DNA of 64,000 bases from Buddleja alternifolia (GCA_019426215.1 CM033401.1:8251134-8315133); one strand, 5' to 3'. Positions 34,446 to 47,458 are shown, counted from the first letter of the stretch. The notes: generated by a model not told the origin, from the letters alone. Numbers and translations: made by a program.

Positions 34446-36332
34446 ATAGAAAACGTTATGAACATTTTGCTTAGTTTTTCACCCGCCCTCGCTCCCCCAT
34501 CTTTGATTTCTTTTTGTCCTCTCAAAATTTAATAAATATCAAGTTGTGCTCCTTTATTTCATATTCGTCCCCTGAACTTCAAATCATGATCCGTCCCTAA
34601 CAGGAAGGTTCGATCACTGTACGGATGTTATCATCAGGATAGGGGCTCTTTTTCGGTTTTCTGTTGGATGTTCTCGTTTGAATATAAATTGTCAATTGAT
34701 GGAGAAGGCCAAAAATGCGAAAAAAAAATAAAAATGAAGTTATTAGCTCTTCGATCAATTTAAAGGTTATAGTTAGATGTGAAGGCAATGCTGCTGCTAC
34801 TGTGCATTCATTAAGCTAGGGCTGCTCTTTCATTAGGGGAAAACGACTATGATCTTCAACTCCCAATTTTCTTATTCTTATATTATACTAGACGATTCGA
34901 TTATAGTACAATAAGATCTTCTTCAATTTGGTTTTCAAAAGAAAAAAAAAAGGATCGTTGAGTGTACAAATAAATGCAAGACCTAAATGTATTACATTTT
35001 CAACGTCTACCACCTGCGTATTTTTCTTTTCCTTCTTTTTTTTTCAAGACTAAATTTTAGGTTTTAAAACATTTATATATATATATATATATATATTAAT
35101 TTAAGGGTATTTTGGTCAGATTACATAATTTTTTGTAACGGCGTTAATATTAAAACCCTAACAATAAACCAACCGATGCCTAACGGTAGTACCAAAATGT
35201 TGGATAGCGATAATCAACAAGAGTAGATGTAATTGTTGGAAAAATTGATTTGAAATTAGTGTATTTAATTACTTAAATCCAATTTGAGATGAGTTAAAAG
35301 TTAATTGTACGAACGGACATTAATTAAACTAGCTCATACAGACACAATCACATGCACCAACGGTTGTATCTAAACATGACTAAAACATTTGTTCACATCA
35401 AGGGTTGTGTCTAATATGATTAGGCACCTGTTCGACTAGTTATGTCTTTTTAGAGACAACTTTCCAACTTTTTATTGAGGCCCCCTGCATTCCAATTCTC
35501 CACTCAATTTTCAAATTGGTTTTCTGTTTTCTATTGTATATGTTGACTTGTTTTGTACTTTGAGCATTTCAGTCCGTCTTCAAAGAAAATTCAAAACAAG
35601 TGTTTGGTTTTCCCATTCACAGAATTTGTACTGCACTATCTTGAGAAATAAGTTGTTGTATCTTGGAAGACGATTGACACATTCCGTAAACACCGAGTGC
35701 AAAGAAATATCGTCTTAAAGAAAAAGAGTCAAACACTTACCTCAATTTCTTTTTGTAGTAAATCGTTTCATCCATTCTAAATTATACAGTCTTACACCCG
35801 ATTTTCCTCCCACGGTTATTTCCTAAAAAGATGGATTTGTATCACGCCGTTGATCAAAAGGTGCAGATATAATATAATTTATGAGAAGTACTTAAGTAGT
35901 TACGTTTCATTTAATTTTTAAGTTAATTAGTTCCATTTACATGTCCATTAGATAGTAAAGTGAATTCCTTAATTATATATACCCTTCTATCTAGGAAGTA
36001 GGAAACCTAACATCCAATCAATATTTTTCAGGTCAACCTCTCCAAGAAATCTTCCTTTATTAACTTGTGAACAGTAAAATCAGATAAGAACTGTTCATGC
36101 CCTTATCGTCACGATTTTCTTCTAAGCCTAGCAAGCCCTTAGTCCAATTTTTAGGTCTGCTTATATTTGATTTAAGATTAATATTTATATAATTTGGACA
36201 TGATCAAGTTGAATCATTTAAATAGGCTAATATTCTTTCGTAAGTCGAATTTGAGCTCAATAAAGCTTGATAACATGCATGCTTAATTCACTTAATTTGG
36301 TCAGTATAAGAGTTAGTTAACAAATTTTATTT
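34446..36332. other. AT-rich spacer
   Basis: No coding frame, tRNA-like box or clear element seen. There is a TA microsatellite near 35071-35095. Confidence 0.5.
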
Positions 36333-36919
36333 AGGAAAAATTAAACCTCCTCGAAATACAGATTTATATCCCAAAAAAAACTCATGATGATATTTTTCAA
36401 TTCAAAAAATTCATTTTATGAATTTTTCATTCGGAAAAACCCAAATTTAAAATTAAAAAAATTATGGACTTAATTGTCCTTAACCTTATAGATTGTAATC
36501 AATTATACTTTTGTATGAAATTTATTATATAGAACATTTACATTGATAATGATATTAATTATAATTTTAATTTAAAACTTTTCCTTTTTTAATCTTTTAA
36601 AAAATTTAAAAGTTATTTTTTAGATTTTACCATGTTAAAATAAAAAATAAATTATATAGAAATATTTAAAATGCTTTATTTCAAAAATTGACATATGTAT
36701 TATACAAATTTTCAATTTCGAAATTTAAAAAAAAATGGCTAAAAAATCAATTGATCATTACTTAAGAGATGAAGGGTAATTTAGTCTAAGAAGATGATAT
36801 TCTTAACTTTAGAGTTTTTTCAAATAAAAAGTTTGTAGAACAGATCTTTGAGATTGAAAAATATGTCGTGATTATTTTGATATAAATTTTATTTTAGGGA
36901 GGTTTTAGTTATTTTACCT
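36333..36919. mobile_element. Long-TIR element
   Basis: The left arm is aggaaaaattaaacctcc and the right arm is ggaggttttagttattttacc. The inner arms carry atgatgatatttttcaatt and attgaaaaatatgtcgtgat. Decayed relatives are at about 1980-2120 and 24660-24790. It is non-coding. Confidence 0.55.
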
Positions 36920-37081
36920 TTTATTTATTTTCCACTTAATTCTTAATAGTAAAGAGCTCTCTACTACTTAAATTTTTTAATGTAGGATTTTTTCCTTAAA
37001 TGTCTTTCGAGAGATCAGTTCAAAGAATACTCCATTTCAAGGGATTTATTTATCCTTTCAACAATATTGAAAAAATTATCC

Positions 37082-37275
37082 AAGACCTGTTGGTCTAATG
37101 GTATTCACATCCTACTTTATGTGAGAGGTCCTTGGTTCGAATCTAGACTACCACAAGTTGTGGTTCTCCCCTCCTTTTGTGGAGCTAAATAGAGTTTTTA
37201 CGGCTTAGATTAAGATTATCAACCCGAATTTGTCGGATTAGATATTTAGGGTATCCCCTTCATTTTGAAATAAAA
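37082..37275 (+). mobile_element. tRNA-derived SINE, best preserved copy
   Basis: It has a polymerase III promoter: A box tggtctaatgg (37091-37101) and B box ggttcgaatct (37134-37144), spaced as in a tRNA. An unrelated body follows (ccacaagttgtggttctccc, tgtggagctaaatagag), then a tail ggtatccccttcattttg and an A-rich end. The body and the lack of an acceptor stem exclude a tRNA gene. Confidence 0.75.
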
Positions 37276-38133
37276 GAAAAAAACAATATTAAAAAATTAT
37301 CGTGTTAGTGAGTTTAACATAATATGCCGAGTTTGAGCCAAGAAAACAAATATATGAGTGGGATGTTTGAGCATATGTAGGAATAGGATCATCCATTTGA
37401 TAGAATTTGAGCTCAAGGCTCTAAACTCGACTCATAATCATCGAATGACAGCCCATCTTGCTGACTAATATGGACGCCTTTAAAAAATGTTCGTCAATTT
37501 TTAACATATGATTCTCCCATCATTTTCAACTTCTCAATTTCGCATAGCATCCACTTTTGTTTCTTGTTATGTAACGCTTGAAATAAATTTTAATTTGGAG
37601 AGTCATCAATACCAACACTTTTGATATGCTTAATTAGCTCAAACTGAGACAAATTAAACTAAATGAAATAAAACCCTTGTGATATATTCCAGTCAATTTC
37701 CTTAATTCATATAAAGACACCCCATAGCAGAGAAGTTAATTGCTTGAGGGGTTACAACTTGTAAGTTAATTTAAATCTACAATAATTCACCATTTTTGAC
37801 TGAATTTATACTATAACTCCTAATGTTAATTATTCAAAGTTTAATTCTTGAGTATAATTATTAAATCTAGACACTAAATATTTGCAGGCAAACTTCATTA
37901 GGATCAACTTGTTTTTCCTTTTGTGGACAAAATGAGTCAAAAAAAGCCTTTAATCTTTGTGAAACAGAAAGTCAAGAAAATGAGATGAGTTTTGTATGGT
38001 TTCCTCCTAGGAGTCATAATCCTAACGTATGCCATTATTACAGTACTCTTTTTCCTTTGACATTGATAATCACTCCATATAATTAATACATAATTATAAA
38101 TGTAGCACAAATATGGTTTTGTAATTATAACTC
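37276..38133. other. HD-Zip upstream region
   Basis: AT-rich sequence that should hold the HD-Zip II promoter. No open frame of note. HD-Zip binding sites were not searched systematically. Confidence 0.4.
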
Positions 38134-38150
38134 CCTATATATATATTATA
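38134..38150 (+). promoter_or_regulatory. Possible TATA box of HD-Zip II gene
   Basis: ccctatatatatattata lies about 105-120 bp upstream of the HD-Zip start codon and is followed by a plausible leader. The local sequence is AT-rich, so support is modest. Confidence 0.4.
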
Positions 38151-38251
38151 AAATCTCCTAAACTATTCCTTCCTAACTCATTGCCATTAAAAAAGCAAAA
38201 TTATCAAACCCCTATATTTCCATATCCTCTTAATTAGTTTTAATCATCACC

Positions 38252-39492
38252 ATGGATGAGAATGATGAAGTTTGTCTCGGGCTCGATCTGGGCCTTGGCT
38301 TATCTAAATACGTACCCAAAAGGGATAATCAACGGAAGAATAAGCGTGTTATTTTTCTTGATCTTTCGATCCCGCCTCAATCAAGTGATCGTGGAATCGC
38401 TGATTCGGGCTTTTCCAATGAAAAACAAGGAAGCAAGAATAATAGCTTTTGCAATGGTGATGATGAAAGCAATTATTCTAAGGATTTTAGCAGAAAAAAG
38501 TTGAGGCTCACTGGAGATCAAACCACCTTGCTTGAAGACAGTTTCAAACAGCACTCTACCCTTAATACTGTATATATCCATTGTCTCTTTATCTAATAAT
38601 CTGCATATATATATATATATATATATATATTTGCACAACATGATCATTAAAGTGTGTATTTTCAATTTGCATGGAAAACATAGTCATTTATTAAATATCT
38701 TTATATTTTTCATCTGTAATAATTATAATAATAATTTGCATATATATATACTTGATAGTTTTTTTAAAAAAAAAATTTTTATTAAATTATTTATTTGTTG
38801 CTAATATATGTGAGGGAAAAAAAAACAGGCTCAGAAACAGGCACTTGCAGAAAGATTGAATCTCAAACCTAGACAAGTAGAAGTTTGGTTTCAAAACCGA
38901 AGAGCAAGGTATTTATTATTCTTTTTTCTTCTTATTTTTCTCACCCCCCATTTTATCCAATGATTTTTCTATGGTACTTTTCTTTATATTATACGTTATA
39001 TGTATATATATTTTTTTCTCTCATTATTATTTTTCTCAATACCCCCCCGCCCCCCCAATACACACACACACACCTACATTTATCCAATGATTTTTGTATT
39101 TTTCTTTTATTTAAATTAAATGTTACATGTATGTGTGTGCATATATATATTTATACATACATATATATTTATAAATGTAGTTATTTTAATGCAGAACAAA
39201 ACTGAAGCAAACGGAGGTAGACTGCGAGTTCTTGAAGAAAAAATGCGAAAAATTAAGCGAAGAGAATCGTAAATTGAAGAAAGAGTTATTAGAACTAAGA
39301 TCGGAGTATATAGAGAAACCACCACTACCACCGCCACCGGCGGCGCCGGCGCAGCAGTTTTTCTATCATATTCCAAAGGCGGTAGCACTTACGCCATCAG
39401 GGATAGGTAGAGGCGGCGGCGAAAAGCATGAGGGGGCGGCGGCCGCAGCCACCATGGAAGTGGTCCATGAAGCTAAACCTAATCATGCATGA
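38252..39492 (+). CDS. HD-Zip class II transcription factor (three exons)
   Basis: Exons: 38252-38569, 38829-38908, 39195-39492. The borders are GT-AG, the phases agree and the product is 231 aa. At the N-terminus LGLDLGLGL (residues 9-17) is an EAR-type LxLxL repressor motif. A homeodomain spans about 79-135, with helix 3 WFQNRRAR and both introns inside or at its edge. It is followed directly by a leucine zipper with L146, L153, L160 and L167. This arrangement is specific to plant HD-Zip proteins, and the residues match class II, which bind CAATNATTG-type sites as dimers and act in shade avoidance and auxin responses. The class II redox motif CPSCE is absent: the matching place reads [12 protein letters not shown] with no cysteine. 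The tail is Pro- and Ala-rich. The family member could not be named. Confidence 0.9.
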
Positions 39493-39609
39493 TCAGCACA
39501 AACGACTTGAATAGCTAGGGTTTATAGGATGAGGAAGAAGGAGGAGGGGCAAAGTGAATAATATTTGATATATATCCACTGTATATTAGTAATCATTATT
39601 AATTAAAAG

Positions 39610-39856
39610 GAGAAATTACACACATGCCCCTTACTTATTGTGTAATTACAGTAACTTTTCTTTACGTTTTGAAAACTACCAACACATCCCTCGAGAATTT
39701 ATTTGTAAGGTTTATAAAAGTAAAAATGTAAGGATTTTTATATACACAGGGGGTGTAATTATAAAAAATACCTTATATGAGAGGGGATTTTATGTAATTT
39801 TCAAAAAATGAGAGAAATTTTGGTAATTATACAATATGTCTATGTGTAATTTTCCC
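39610..39856. mobile_element. TIR MITE downstream of HD-Zip gene
   Basis: The left arm is gagaaattacacacatgccc and the right arm is gtctatgtgtaattttccc. The inner arms are tgtgtaattacagtaac and ggtaattatacaata. Same family as 6962-7220, starting about 120 bp after the HD-Zip stop codon, where it could lie in the 3' UTR. Confidence 0.6.
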
Positions 39857-40069
39857 TAACTAGAAATTAGAAAAATGAATATTGAAATATTGGTGCCCTA
39901 GTCTAGCTAGAACGTCTTCAATTATTATTTGTTTAAGGACTTCTAAATCGAGATTATTCTTATTGAGATTGGGACCGAAAATCGATACTAATTAATTATT
40001 TTCATAGACTTGGGACGTGATTGGTTGTAGGAATAATGATGATATCTATGATGATAATATTGTAGTTTG

Positions 40070-40081
<12 letters not shown>

Positions 40082-40106
<25 letters not shown>
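40082..40106. repeat. (TG)n microsatellite
   Basis: About 12 TG units after a TA stretch. Confidence 0.85.
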
Positions 40107-41026
40107 TATACGTGTTTTGTTTTAAATCTTGAAATTGGAATATATTGCTTATGAAAATGATAAATGTCGTTTATTAATTATATAAGAGATAATCGTGTCG
40201 TGCAATATAAAAATAAATGTTAACAATTAGTTCAAGCCTTCAAGGCCATATGCAAGTAACTAATTCTTAATTTTTTTAATTATCGATCGTTAACTAATTT
40301 CACATCCTATGAAATAGTAAACTTGCCAAGTCGCCAAGACCGGGGACGGAGCCAGGGGAGCTTGTAGGGTAACCCCCCTCCCTTAACTTTAAGAAAATTA
40401 GTTTTTTGCTTTATAAATTGTTGATATTTGAATTTTCGTGTAAAAAATTAAGCTTCACCCCATTTTTTTGTATTCGCCTTCCCGAACCGCAAATTTTAAA
40501 CAAAAGGGTTAATTAATAAACTGATCATATTTATCAACATTTATATAAAGGCTTGGTAATATATATTCTTTATAATTTGTTAGGGAAAAAAAACAACAAA
40601 GTAGAGAAGAGAAAAATCAGAGATGGAAGATCAGATTAACATCGGAAATACCTTTCAAATTTATGTAAGGCACTAGAAATTAAAGAATAAAATATTAGTC
40701 ATGATAAGATGGCAAGTGACAATATTAAAATTGCTATTAATTATAAATATTGAGTGATAAGTATTTTTGTTCTGTCATAAAAAGATGTTTTCAAAATTTT
40801 AATAGAGATGAGAATTATATTGTATATAAATTATCACTCATGATAATTAGTGAGAAAGAAATTGTTACTACTGATGTATAAATATAATTAATGATAACAA
40901 AAATGGTTATCACTATATTTATATTGTCACTAATCATATGTCGCTAGTTGTCAATAGTAATAACTTAAAAAGAATTCTTGTCACTAAAATCATTATTTTG
41001 ACCAAAAAAAAAATATTATACTCACA

Positions 41027-41499
41027 AGGAAAAATTGCACTTTCCGTCCCATAACTTTGCCTCATTTTAATTTTGGTCTGATTCATTACGAGTTTCTCAT
41101 AACTTTCAAAATGTCTCACATTTAGTTCCAGCCAAAATTTCCGTTCAAAATTGAATGGTCAAATCCATATCCTTTGTTAGTCGATGTTCTTAACCGATTT
41201 TTTTGGAAAAATCCGTGCATGAATGACACTCACATATGAATTTCATTCACTATAATGGTGTTTATACTCAATTTCACGTGTCACTCAAGCATAAATTCCC
41301 CCCCCCTCCCAAAATCCAGTAAAAAATGTTGACTAACTGAGCACATATATGAGCCATTATTTTTATGGACAGAAATTCAGATTGGAACTACTTGTGAAAT
41401 ATTTTCAAAGTTATGTGACTAAGTGTGAAAAACCTGTAACAAATGAGATCAAAATTAAAATAAGACAAAGTTATGGGACAAAAAAATGTGATTTTCCCC
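41027..41499. mobile_element. Long-TIR element, family of 4507-5067
   Basis: The left arm is aggaaaaattgcactttccg and the right arm is gacaaaaaaatgtgattttcccc. Inner arms cattttaattttggtctg and gagatcaaaattaaaataag pair. A half copy follows at about 41650-41895. It is non-coding. Confidence 0.55.
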
Positions 41500-41821
41500 A
41501 CTCATTATGTATATCAAGTGATAATTTTGGCATTTTTGCTTCACATCTTGTTTCTAATATTATTTTTTGTTAAGTACCGAGAATAAAAACCTCGTCTGTG
41601 GAATGAATATTATTTCTTTTTGAACATTTTGTATTGTACTATTTAATAGAAAAATTGCGATATTGAATATAATCCGTGTGTGATTACATTCACACGCGAT
41701 TTTTTTCTAAAAAACAGAGTCAAATTATTGACTAACAAAGTTGACCTTTCAATTTGGACGGAAATTTCAATAGGGGTCAAATGTGAGATCTTTTAAAAGT
41801 TACAAGACATAATATGAGAAT

Positions 41822-42027
41822 CCCGTAACAAATGAGACCAAAATTAAAAAAGCGAAAACATATGGAATAAAAAAATGTAATTTTCCCTACTTTATTAAAT
41901 ATATTCTAATTCCTAACGTATTTTCCCGTAACAAATGAGACCAAAATTAAAAAAGCGAAAACATATGGAATAAAAAAATGTAATTTTCCCTACTTTATTA
42001 AATATATTCTAATTCCTAACGTATTTT
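41822..42027. repeat. Perfect 103-bp tandem duplication
   Basis: Bases 41822-41924 and 41925-42027 appear identical. The unit covers the right end of the half element at 41650-41895 plus about 30 bp of its flank, as in the case at 25531. Confidence 0.9.
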
Positions 42028-42943
42028 GATATTTAATAGTCATAAGAAAGCCTATGCATGCTATATTTAGATTGAGAATTGCTAGAGCTTGGGGGAGACT
42101 TTTAATTAGCTCAAGTTGCTGGTTTAATAATTCAAATTGTTCATAAACGAAGTTAAGTCATGATTGGAATATCATATATTTTTTAAGGCAATAATAATGT
42201 GACTAAATTTGGTTTTGATATTTATATTTTTCTTTATTTGTGTTGTGATTCATATTAAAACTTGAAAGTTAGACGAGCCATCTATCATACACGGGAAATG
42301 TTATCACGAGGGTATTCGTTCAAATTATACGGCTTTTTAATCTGGGAGACACTCGTCAATGTTCATTCGGGTTTCAAAAACAAGATAAGATAAAATAAAA
42401 TACAAAGAAAGGTGTATATATATTAATATAAAAGTAATTAATAAGAGATATTATTTTGACATATAAATCTGCCAATATTAAATGAAAGTTTCCAAAGTTA
42501 GCCACTGTACGTCCTAAAAGTTGGCCAAGAATGTCCTTTAATTTCATGATTACAGAAGAAAAGATTAACTACCTAGCAGCCTTCCATTGAGTGTACAAAG
42601 CCTCAAAAAAAAAAAATATATATATATATATATATAGAATGAAAATTCTAAAAGTATCTCAAGCCAAATTAAAGTCGGGTCCTTCTTTTCTTTTCTTTTT
42701 TTTTGGTTACAAAGTTGGGTCCTTCATATCTCAACAAATATTCTTTTCTCTATGTATATAGAAAAAGAAAAAGAAAAATATACCTAAAACATTTTTGAAA
42801 TTATCACAAGCTAGAAAGAAGAAGGTGCATTTTTAGTTCTTTGTACATGGAAAATTGCGATATTCGTCCCATATATGGATATCCTTTTCAGTCTTGGTCC
42901 GATAAGCTATGCCACTAACAAAAATACCTAGTATGTTTCAAAG
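42028..42943. other. AT-rich spacer left of Copia element
   Basis: No gene seen. An A-run followed by a TA microsatellite lies at 42607-42636. Confidence 0.5.
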
Positions 42944-43426
42944 TGTTGTGGAACTCAGAGTCATATTCCACCAAATATAGAAATAGCGAGGGAAATATTG
43001 TACTAGAAAAACCACACTAGATTTAATTCCCAGGAAAGATTGGAGGCGTCACAACGGTCGCGCTTAAAACCCAACCTCCTCGACAGAATTAACTAGACGA
43101 ATTTAATAGCACAATATAACACTACAACTATAACTAACAATGGCTACTTGAAGAATAGCACAAAATAAAGAACACCAAATTTAACGAGGTTCGGCTAATT
43201 TAGCCTACGTCCTCGGACCCCACCAAAATATTTCACTAAAGGACTAAAGTGAAACTATTACAAACTATAGAGGAAGAAAGAAGAAATTGCTAAAAGACTT
43301 AGGCAATTTGGGATATTTTTCAAAGTGAAGAGGTGGTCTCCTTTTATACAACAAATGAGCCCACCCTTTACAAATTCTATCTATGTGGGATATTTTCCTC
43401 TTTCAAAAATAAGCCACACTTCAACA
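42944..43426 (-). repeat. 3' LTR of Copia element
   Basis: 483 bp, same ends as the 5' LTR, with two substitutions and no indel seen. It provides the polyadenylation region for the minus-strand transcript. Confidence 0.95.
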
Positions 43427-43438
43427 AATCTCCACCTT
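43427..43438 (-). other. Polypurine tract
   Basis: Minus-strand AAGGTGGAGATT directly borders the 3' LTR, the position where plus-strand DNA synthesis is primed. Confidence 0.75.
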
Positions 43439-43493
43439 GGCGAATTTCAAAATCTTCAATCTCCTCGTCAAACGGGGCCACCAAAACCAATCT

Positions 43494-44747
43494 TCAAGCT
43501 TTGACAATGTTGATCAAGTCCAAACAAAATTTGAACTTGATTGCAGTCACAACTTTTGTCAACATATCAGCAGGATTCTCAGTAGTATGGACCTTCTCGA
43601 TTCTGACTCCACCTTCTTCGAGTATCTCTCTTATGAAATGATATCGAACATCAATATGCTTCGTCCTTGCATGATAAACTTGGTTCTTTGCTAAATGGAT
43701 AGCACTTTGACTATCACAATGTATTTTCACATACTTTTGTCCAATTCCCAGTTCACCAAGCAACCCTTGAAGCCAAATTGCTTCCTTTACAGCCTCTGAA
43801 ATTGCCATATACTCTGCTTCCGTAGTAGACAGAGCAACCGTTGACTGTAAGGTAGACTTCCAACTGACTGGTGCTTTAGCAAGAGTAAATACGTAGCCTG
43901 TAGTTGATCTACGCTTATCTAAATCACCAGCATAGTCTGAATCGCAATATCCGACTACATACTGACTATGTTCCCGCTCAAATATCAAACCAACATCAGT
44001 TGTGTCATGGATGTATCGCAAAATCCATTTCACAGCTTGCCAATGTTCCTTTCCAGGATCATGCATATACCTGCTCACAACCCCCACTGCTTGGGAAATA
44101 TCAGGCCTCGTACACACCATAGCATACATCAAGCTACCAACAGCATTTGCATACGGTACTTTTGACATGTATTCCCGTTCTGCATCAGATTTCGGTGACA
44201 AAGCGGCGCTAAGCTTAAAATGAGGAGCAAGCGGAGTACTAACTGGTTTTGACTTTTCATCAATGCCAAAACGCCTCAACATCCTACTGAGATATTGTTT
44301 CTGAGTCAAACAAAGCCTCCTCAATTTTCTATCTCTGAAAATCTCCATGCCGAGAATCTTCTTCGCCTCACCTAGATCCTTCATCTCGAACTCCCTTTTC
44401 AAATGAGTCTTCAACTTCTCAATTTCTATTAGACTCGGGGAGGCAATCAACATATCATCAACATACAGAAGAAGATATATGAAGGATCCATCTTGTAGCT
44501 TGTGCAAATACACACAATGATCGTATTTGTTTCTTGTGTACCCAATTCCCATCATAAACTTGTCAAATCGCTTGTACCACTGCCTCGGAGATTGCTTCAA
44601 TCCGTACAACGATTTTTGAAGTTTGCAAACCAAATTTTCATTTTCAGCAACTTTGAATCCCTCTGGCTGAGTCATATAGATTTCCTCTTCCAAGTCTCCA
44701 TGTAAAAATGCAGTTTTTACATCCAACTGAACTAGTTCAAAATCCAA
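43494..44747 (-). pseudogene. Copia reverse transcriptase C-part and RNase H
   Basis: It continues in the same frame directly after the TAG at 44748, so one nonsense change separates it from the previous stretch. It has the reverse transcriptase signatures DVKTAFLHGDLEEEIYM, QSPRQWYKRFD and YVDDMLIAS (catalytic DD), then RNase H with GYCDSDYAGD, TEAEYMA and HIDVRYHFIRE. It ends with the normal Copia C-terminus about 70 bp before the 3' LTR. Confidence 0.92.
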
Positions 44748-46313
44748 CTATGCTACCAAAGCCAACAAAATTCTAATGGAGGAGTGTTTTACAACTGGAG
44801 AAAACACCTCATTATAATCAATGCCCTCCTTCTGAGCGTAACCTTTGGCCACCAATCTGGCTTTGTAGCGAACATCACCTTGGCTAGGAAATCCATCTTT
44901 CTTTGCAAATACCCATTTGCATCCAATTGCCTCCTTTCCCTTCGGGAGACTGGCCAGTTCCCATGTTTGATTCTTATGAAGGGACTGCATTTCTTCACTC
45001 ATGGCAATCCTCCACATATCTTTCTCTGGTCCTTTGACTGCTTCAATATAAGTGGTAGGAACATCATCAGCGGCAATTGCAGATGCACAAGCCACCATAT
45101 CATCAAAGCGAGCAGGCTTTCTGATTATCCTCTTTGGCTTGCTAGTTGCAATTGATTCAAGTTGCTGTGGAAGTTCTTGGGGTTGAACTTCCTCTTCTTC
45201 AAAATCTCCTTCTACCGTAGGAGAATGATCAAGAGTTTCTTGATCTGCTGGGACAACAAACTTTTCAAACTCCACCTGTTTGGGAGTACCATCCTGCTGT
45301 TCTGCATTCACCTTTTCCAATACGGTAGATTCATCAAAGGTGACATCCCTGCTAAAGATTATTTTCTTTGTCTCTGGACACCAAAGGCGATAGCCTTTTA
45401 TACCAGAGGTGATCCCCATGAACACTGCTTTCTTTGCTCTAGGATCCAACTTTGATTCCTTAACATGATAATATGCAGCGGAACCAAACACATGTAAGGA
45501 ATCATAATCACCAGCAGGCTTTCCAAACCATTTCTCAAATGGTGTTTTTCCATCAATAGCAGTAGATGGTAGACGATTAACGAGATGACACGCATACGTC
45601 ACAGCCTCAGCCCAAAATTCTTTACCCAACCCAGCATTGGATAACAAACACCGAACTTTCTCCAGCAAAGTCCGATTCATGGGTTCTGCCACTCCGTTCT
45701 GTTGTGGTGTATGTCTAACAGTGAAGTGTCTGACAATGCCTTCATCCTCACAAAATTTTTGAAATGGACCACTCCTAAATTCTCCACCATTGTCTGTACG
45801 GAGACGTTTGACCCTTTTATCAGTCTGAGTTTCCACCATCTTTTTCCATTTGAGGAATACCTCAAACACTTCATCCTTTGTCTTCATCGTATACACCCAA
45901 ACTCTCCGGGAAAAATCATCAACAAAGGTTACAAAATAGTGTTTCCCTCCCAAAGAACTCGTTTTTGAGGGACCCCATACATCAGAATGAACATAATCCA
46001 AGATACCCTCAGTATTATGGATTGCTGTTCCAAATTTAACCCTTGTTTGTTTCCCACGAACACAATGTTCACAAAACTCCAATTTTGAGTATTTCACTCC
46101 TTTCAACAATCCTTGATTTATGAGGAGATTCAAGGATTTTCCACCTGCATGTCCCAAGCGCATATGCCATAGCCTAACTGCTTCTGAATTCCGATTATCA
46201 ACAGTAACTGCTGCTACTGCACCCACAACTGTACCACCCATGTAGTGATATGTATTGTTGTTCTTCCGAATTCCCTTCATTACCACGAGTGCACCAGAGA
46301 TGATCTTCATCAC
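44748..46313 (-). pseudogene. Copia integrase and reverse transcriptase N-part
   Basis: The open stretch encodes the pre-integrase zinc region (H-x-H and [10 protein letters not shown]), then the integrase core with the acidic triad regions ([18 protein letters not shown] and the E in [10 protein letters not shown]), then the Copia linker with KYRLW-type text, and the start of reverse transcriptase ([24 protein letters not shown]). An in-frame TAG at 44748-44750 ends it. The residue after the conserved NGVAE is Pro where Arg is usual. It is part of the same polyprotein as its neighbours. Confidence 0.9.
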
Positions 46314-46348
46314 CCCATCCTTAGCTCTTACTTCAAAACCTTTCGATT

Positions 46349-47458
46349 CTAAAGTTCCAACGGAAATAAGGTTTTCCTCACTTCTGGTGCATATCGAACA
46401 CCCTTTAGGGTTATGATTGATCCATCGTGATTCTTTAAGCGAACTGAACCAATCCCAAGTGTAGTAAGAGGAGCTTCATTTGCTGTGAAGACAACGTCAT
46501 TTTGTTCTTTGAAATCAAAGAACCAATCCAAATGTGGTGTCATATGATGACTACATGCTGAATCCAGCATCCATACTTCAGAAGCACCGCTGGATGATGT
46601 CGCCAATGAGAAGTCCGATTCGGCATCATCACACGCGGTTACATTTGATTCCGCCACGGCTTTAGAATTGCCCTTAGTTGTCATCTTTGGGCAATCTCTC
46701 TTCCAGTGTCCTGTTTCTCGACAATAGGCACACTCGTCTTTGCTTAGTTTATGCCTGGACTTGGATCTCCCTTTCTTTCCTTTGTTTTTGTTTTGTGAAC
46801 GACCTCTGACGAACAAAACTTCTGCATCTCCGCCTGAACTAACTTGCTTGTCCTTCTTTCTCAGCTCATAACTGTACAGGGCAGCACAAACTTCGCTAAG
46901 AGATACAGCGGCCTTCCCGTGAAGTAGAGTTGTTTCAAGAAACTCAAACTCCTCAGGAAGGGATCCCAGCAACATCAGAGCCAAATCCTCGTCTTTAAAA
47001 GTCTCATCCAAATTGATCAAATCGGTAACCAGTTGATTAAAACTGGTAATGTGACTATTCATAGTGGAACCCGAAACAAATGTGAAGCGAAAGAGCCGCT
47101 TCTTCAAATGGAGCTTATTCTGACAGCTTTTCTTCAGAAACTTCTCCTCCAGTGTCATCCACAATTTATATGCTGAGTTTTCTTTCGAAAACGCATATCT
47201 CTGCTCTCTGGATAGACACAAACGAATTGTTCCACATGCCAACCGATTCATCATACTCCAATCTTTTTCCTCTATATCATTTGGTTTCTTCTCTTCAATA
47301 GCTAAGTATAGACCTTGTTGAAAGAGTGCGTCTACAACTTCGCTTTGCCACATACCAAAATGGCCTGTGCCATCAAAAGACTCCACTGCCAATCGCGTAT
47401 TCGCCACAGTGGTTCTCGCCCAAATGGACGACGACGATGCTTTTGAGGTAACTTCCAT
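46349..47458 (-). pseudogene. Copia gag and protease part of broken polyprotein
   Basis: The frame starts at the ATG 47458 and stops at 46349 (369 aa). Residues about 60-205 form the Copia-type gag domain (CQNKLHLKKRLF, LLGSLPEEFEF). A CCHC zinc knuckle follows (C243, C246, H251, C256), binding RNA in the particle. The aspartic protease starts near residue 295 with WMLDSACSHHM (D299). The frame is lost just after, in a homopolymer run at about 46372-46375, where one base appears missing compared with the downstream continuation. Beyond that point the coding sequence goes on in another frame. Confidence 0.9.

Noticed and set aside
37091..37144. tRNA gene
   Set aside because: A and B boxes are present but no acceptor stem or anticodon arm; the sequence continues into a SINE body with an A-rich tail.
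44784..45968. Plus-strand frames of 88-123 aa in the Copia region
   Set aside because: Antisense shadows of the minus-strand pol gene; no family resemblance.
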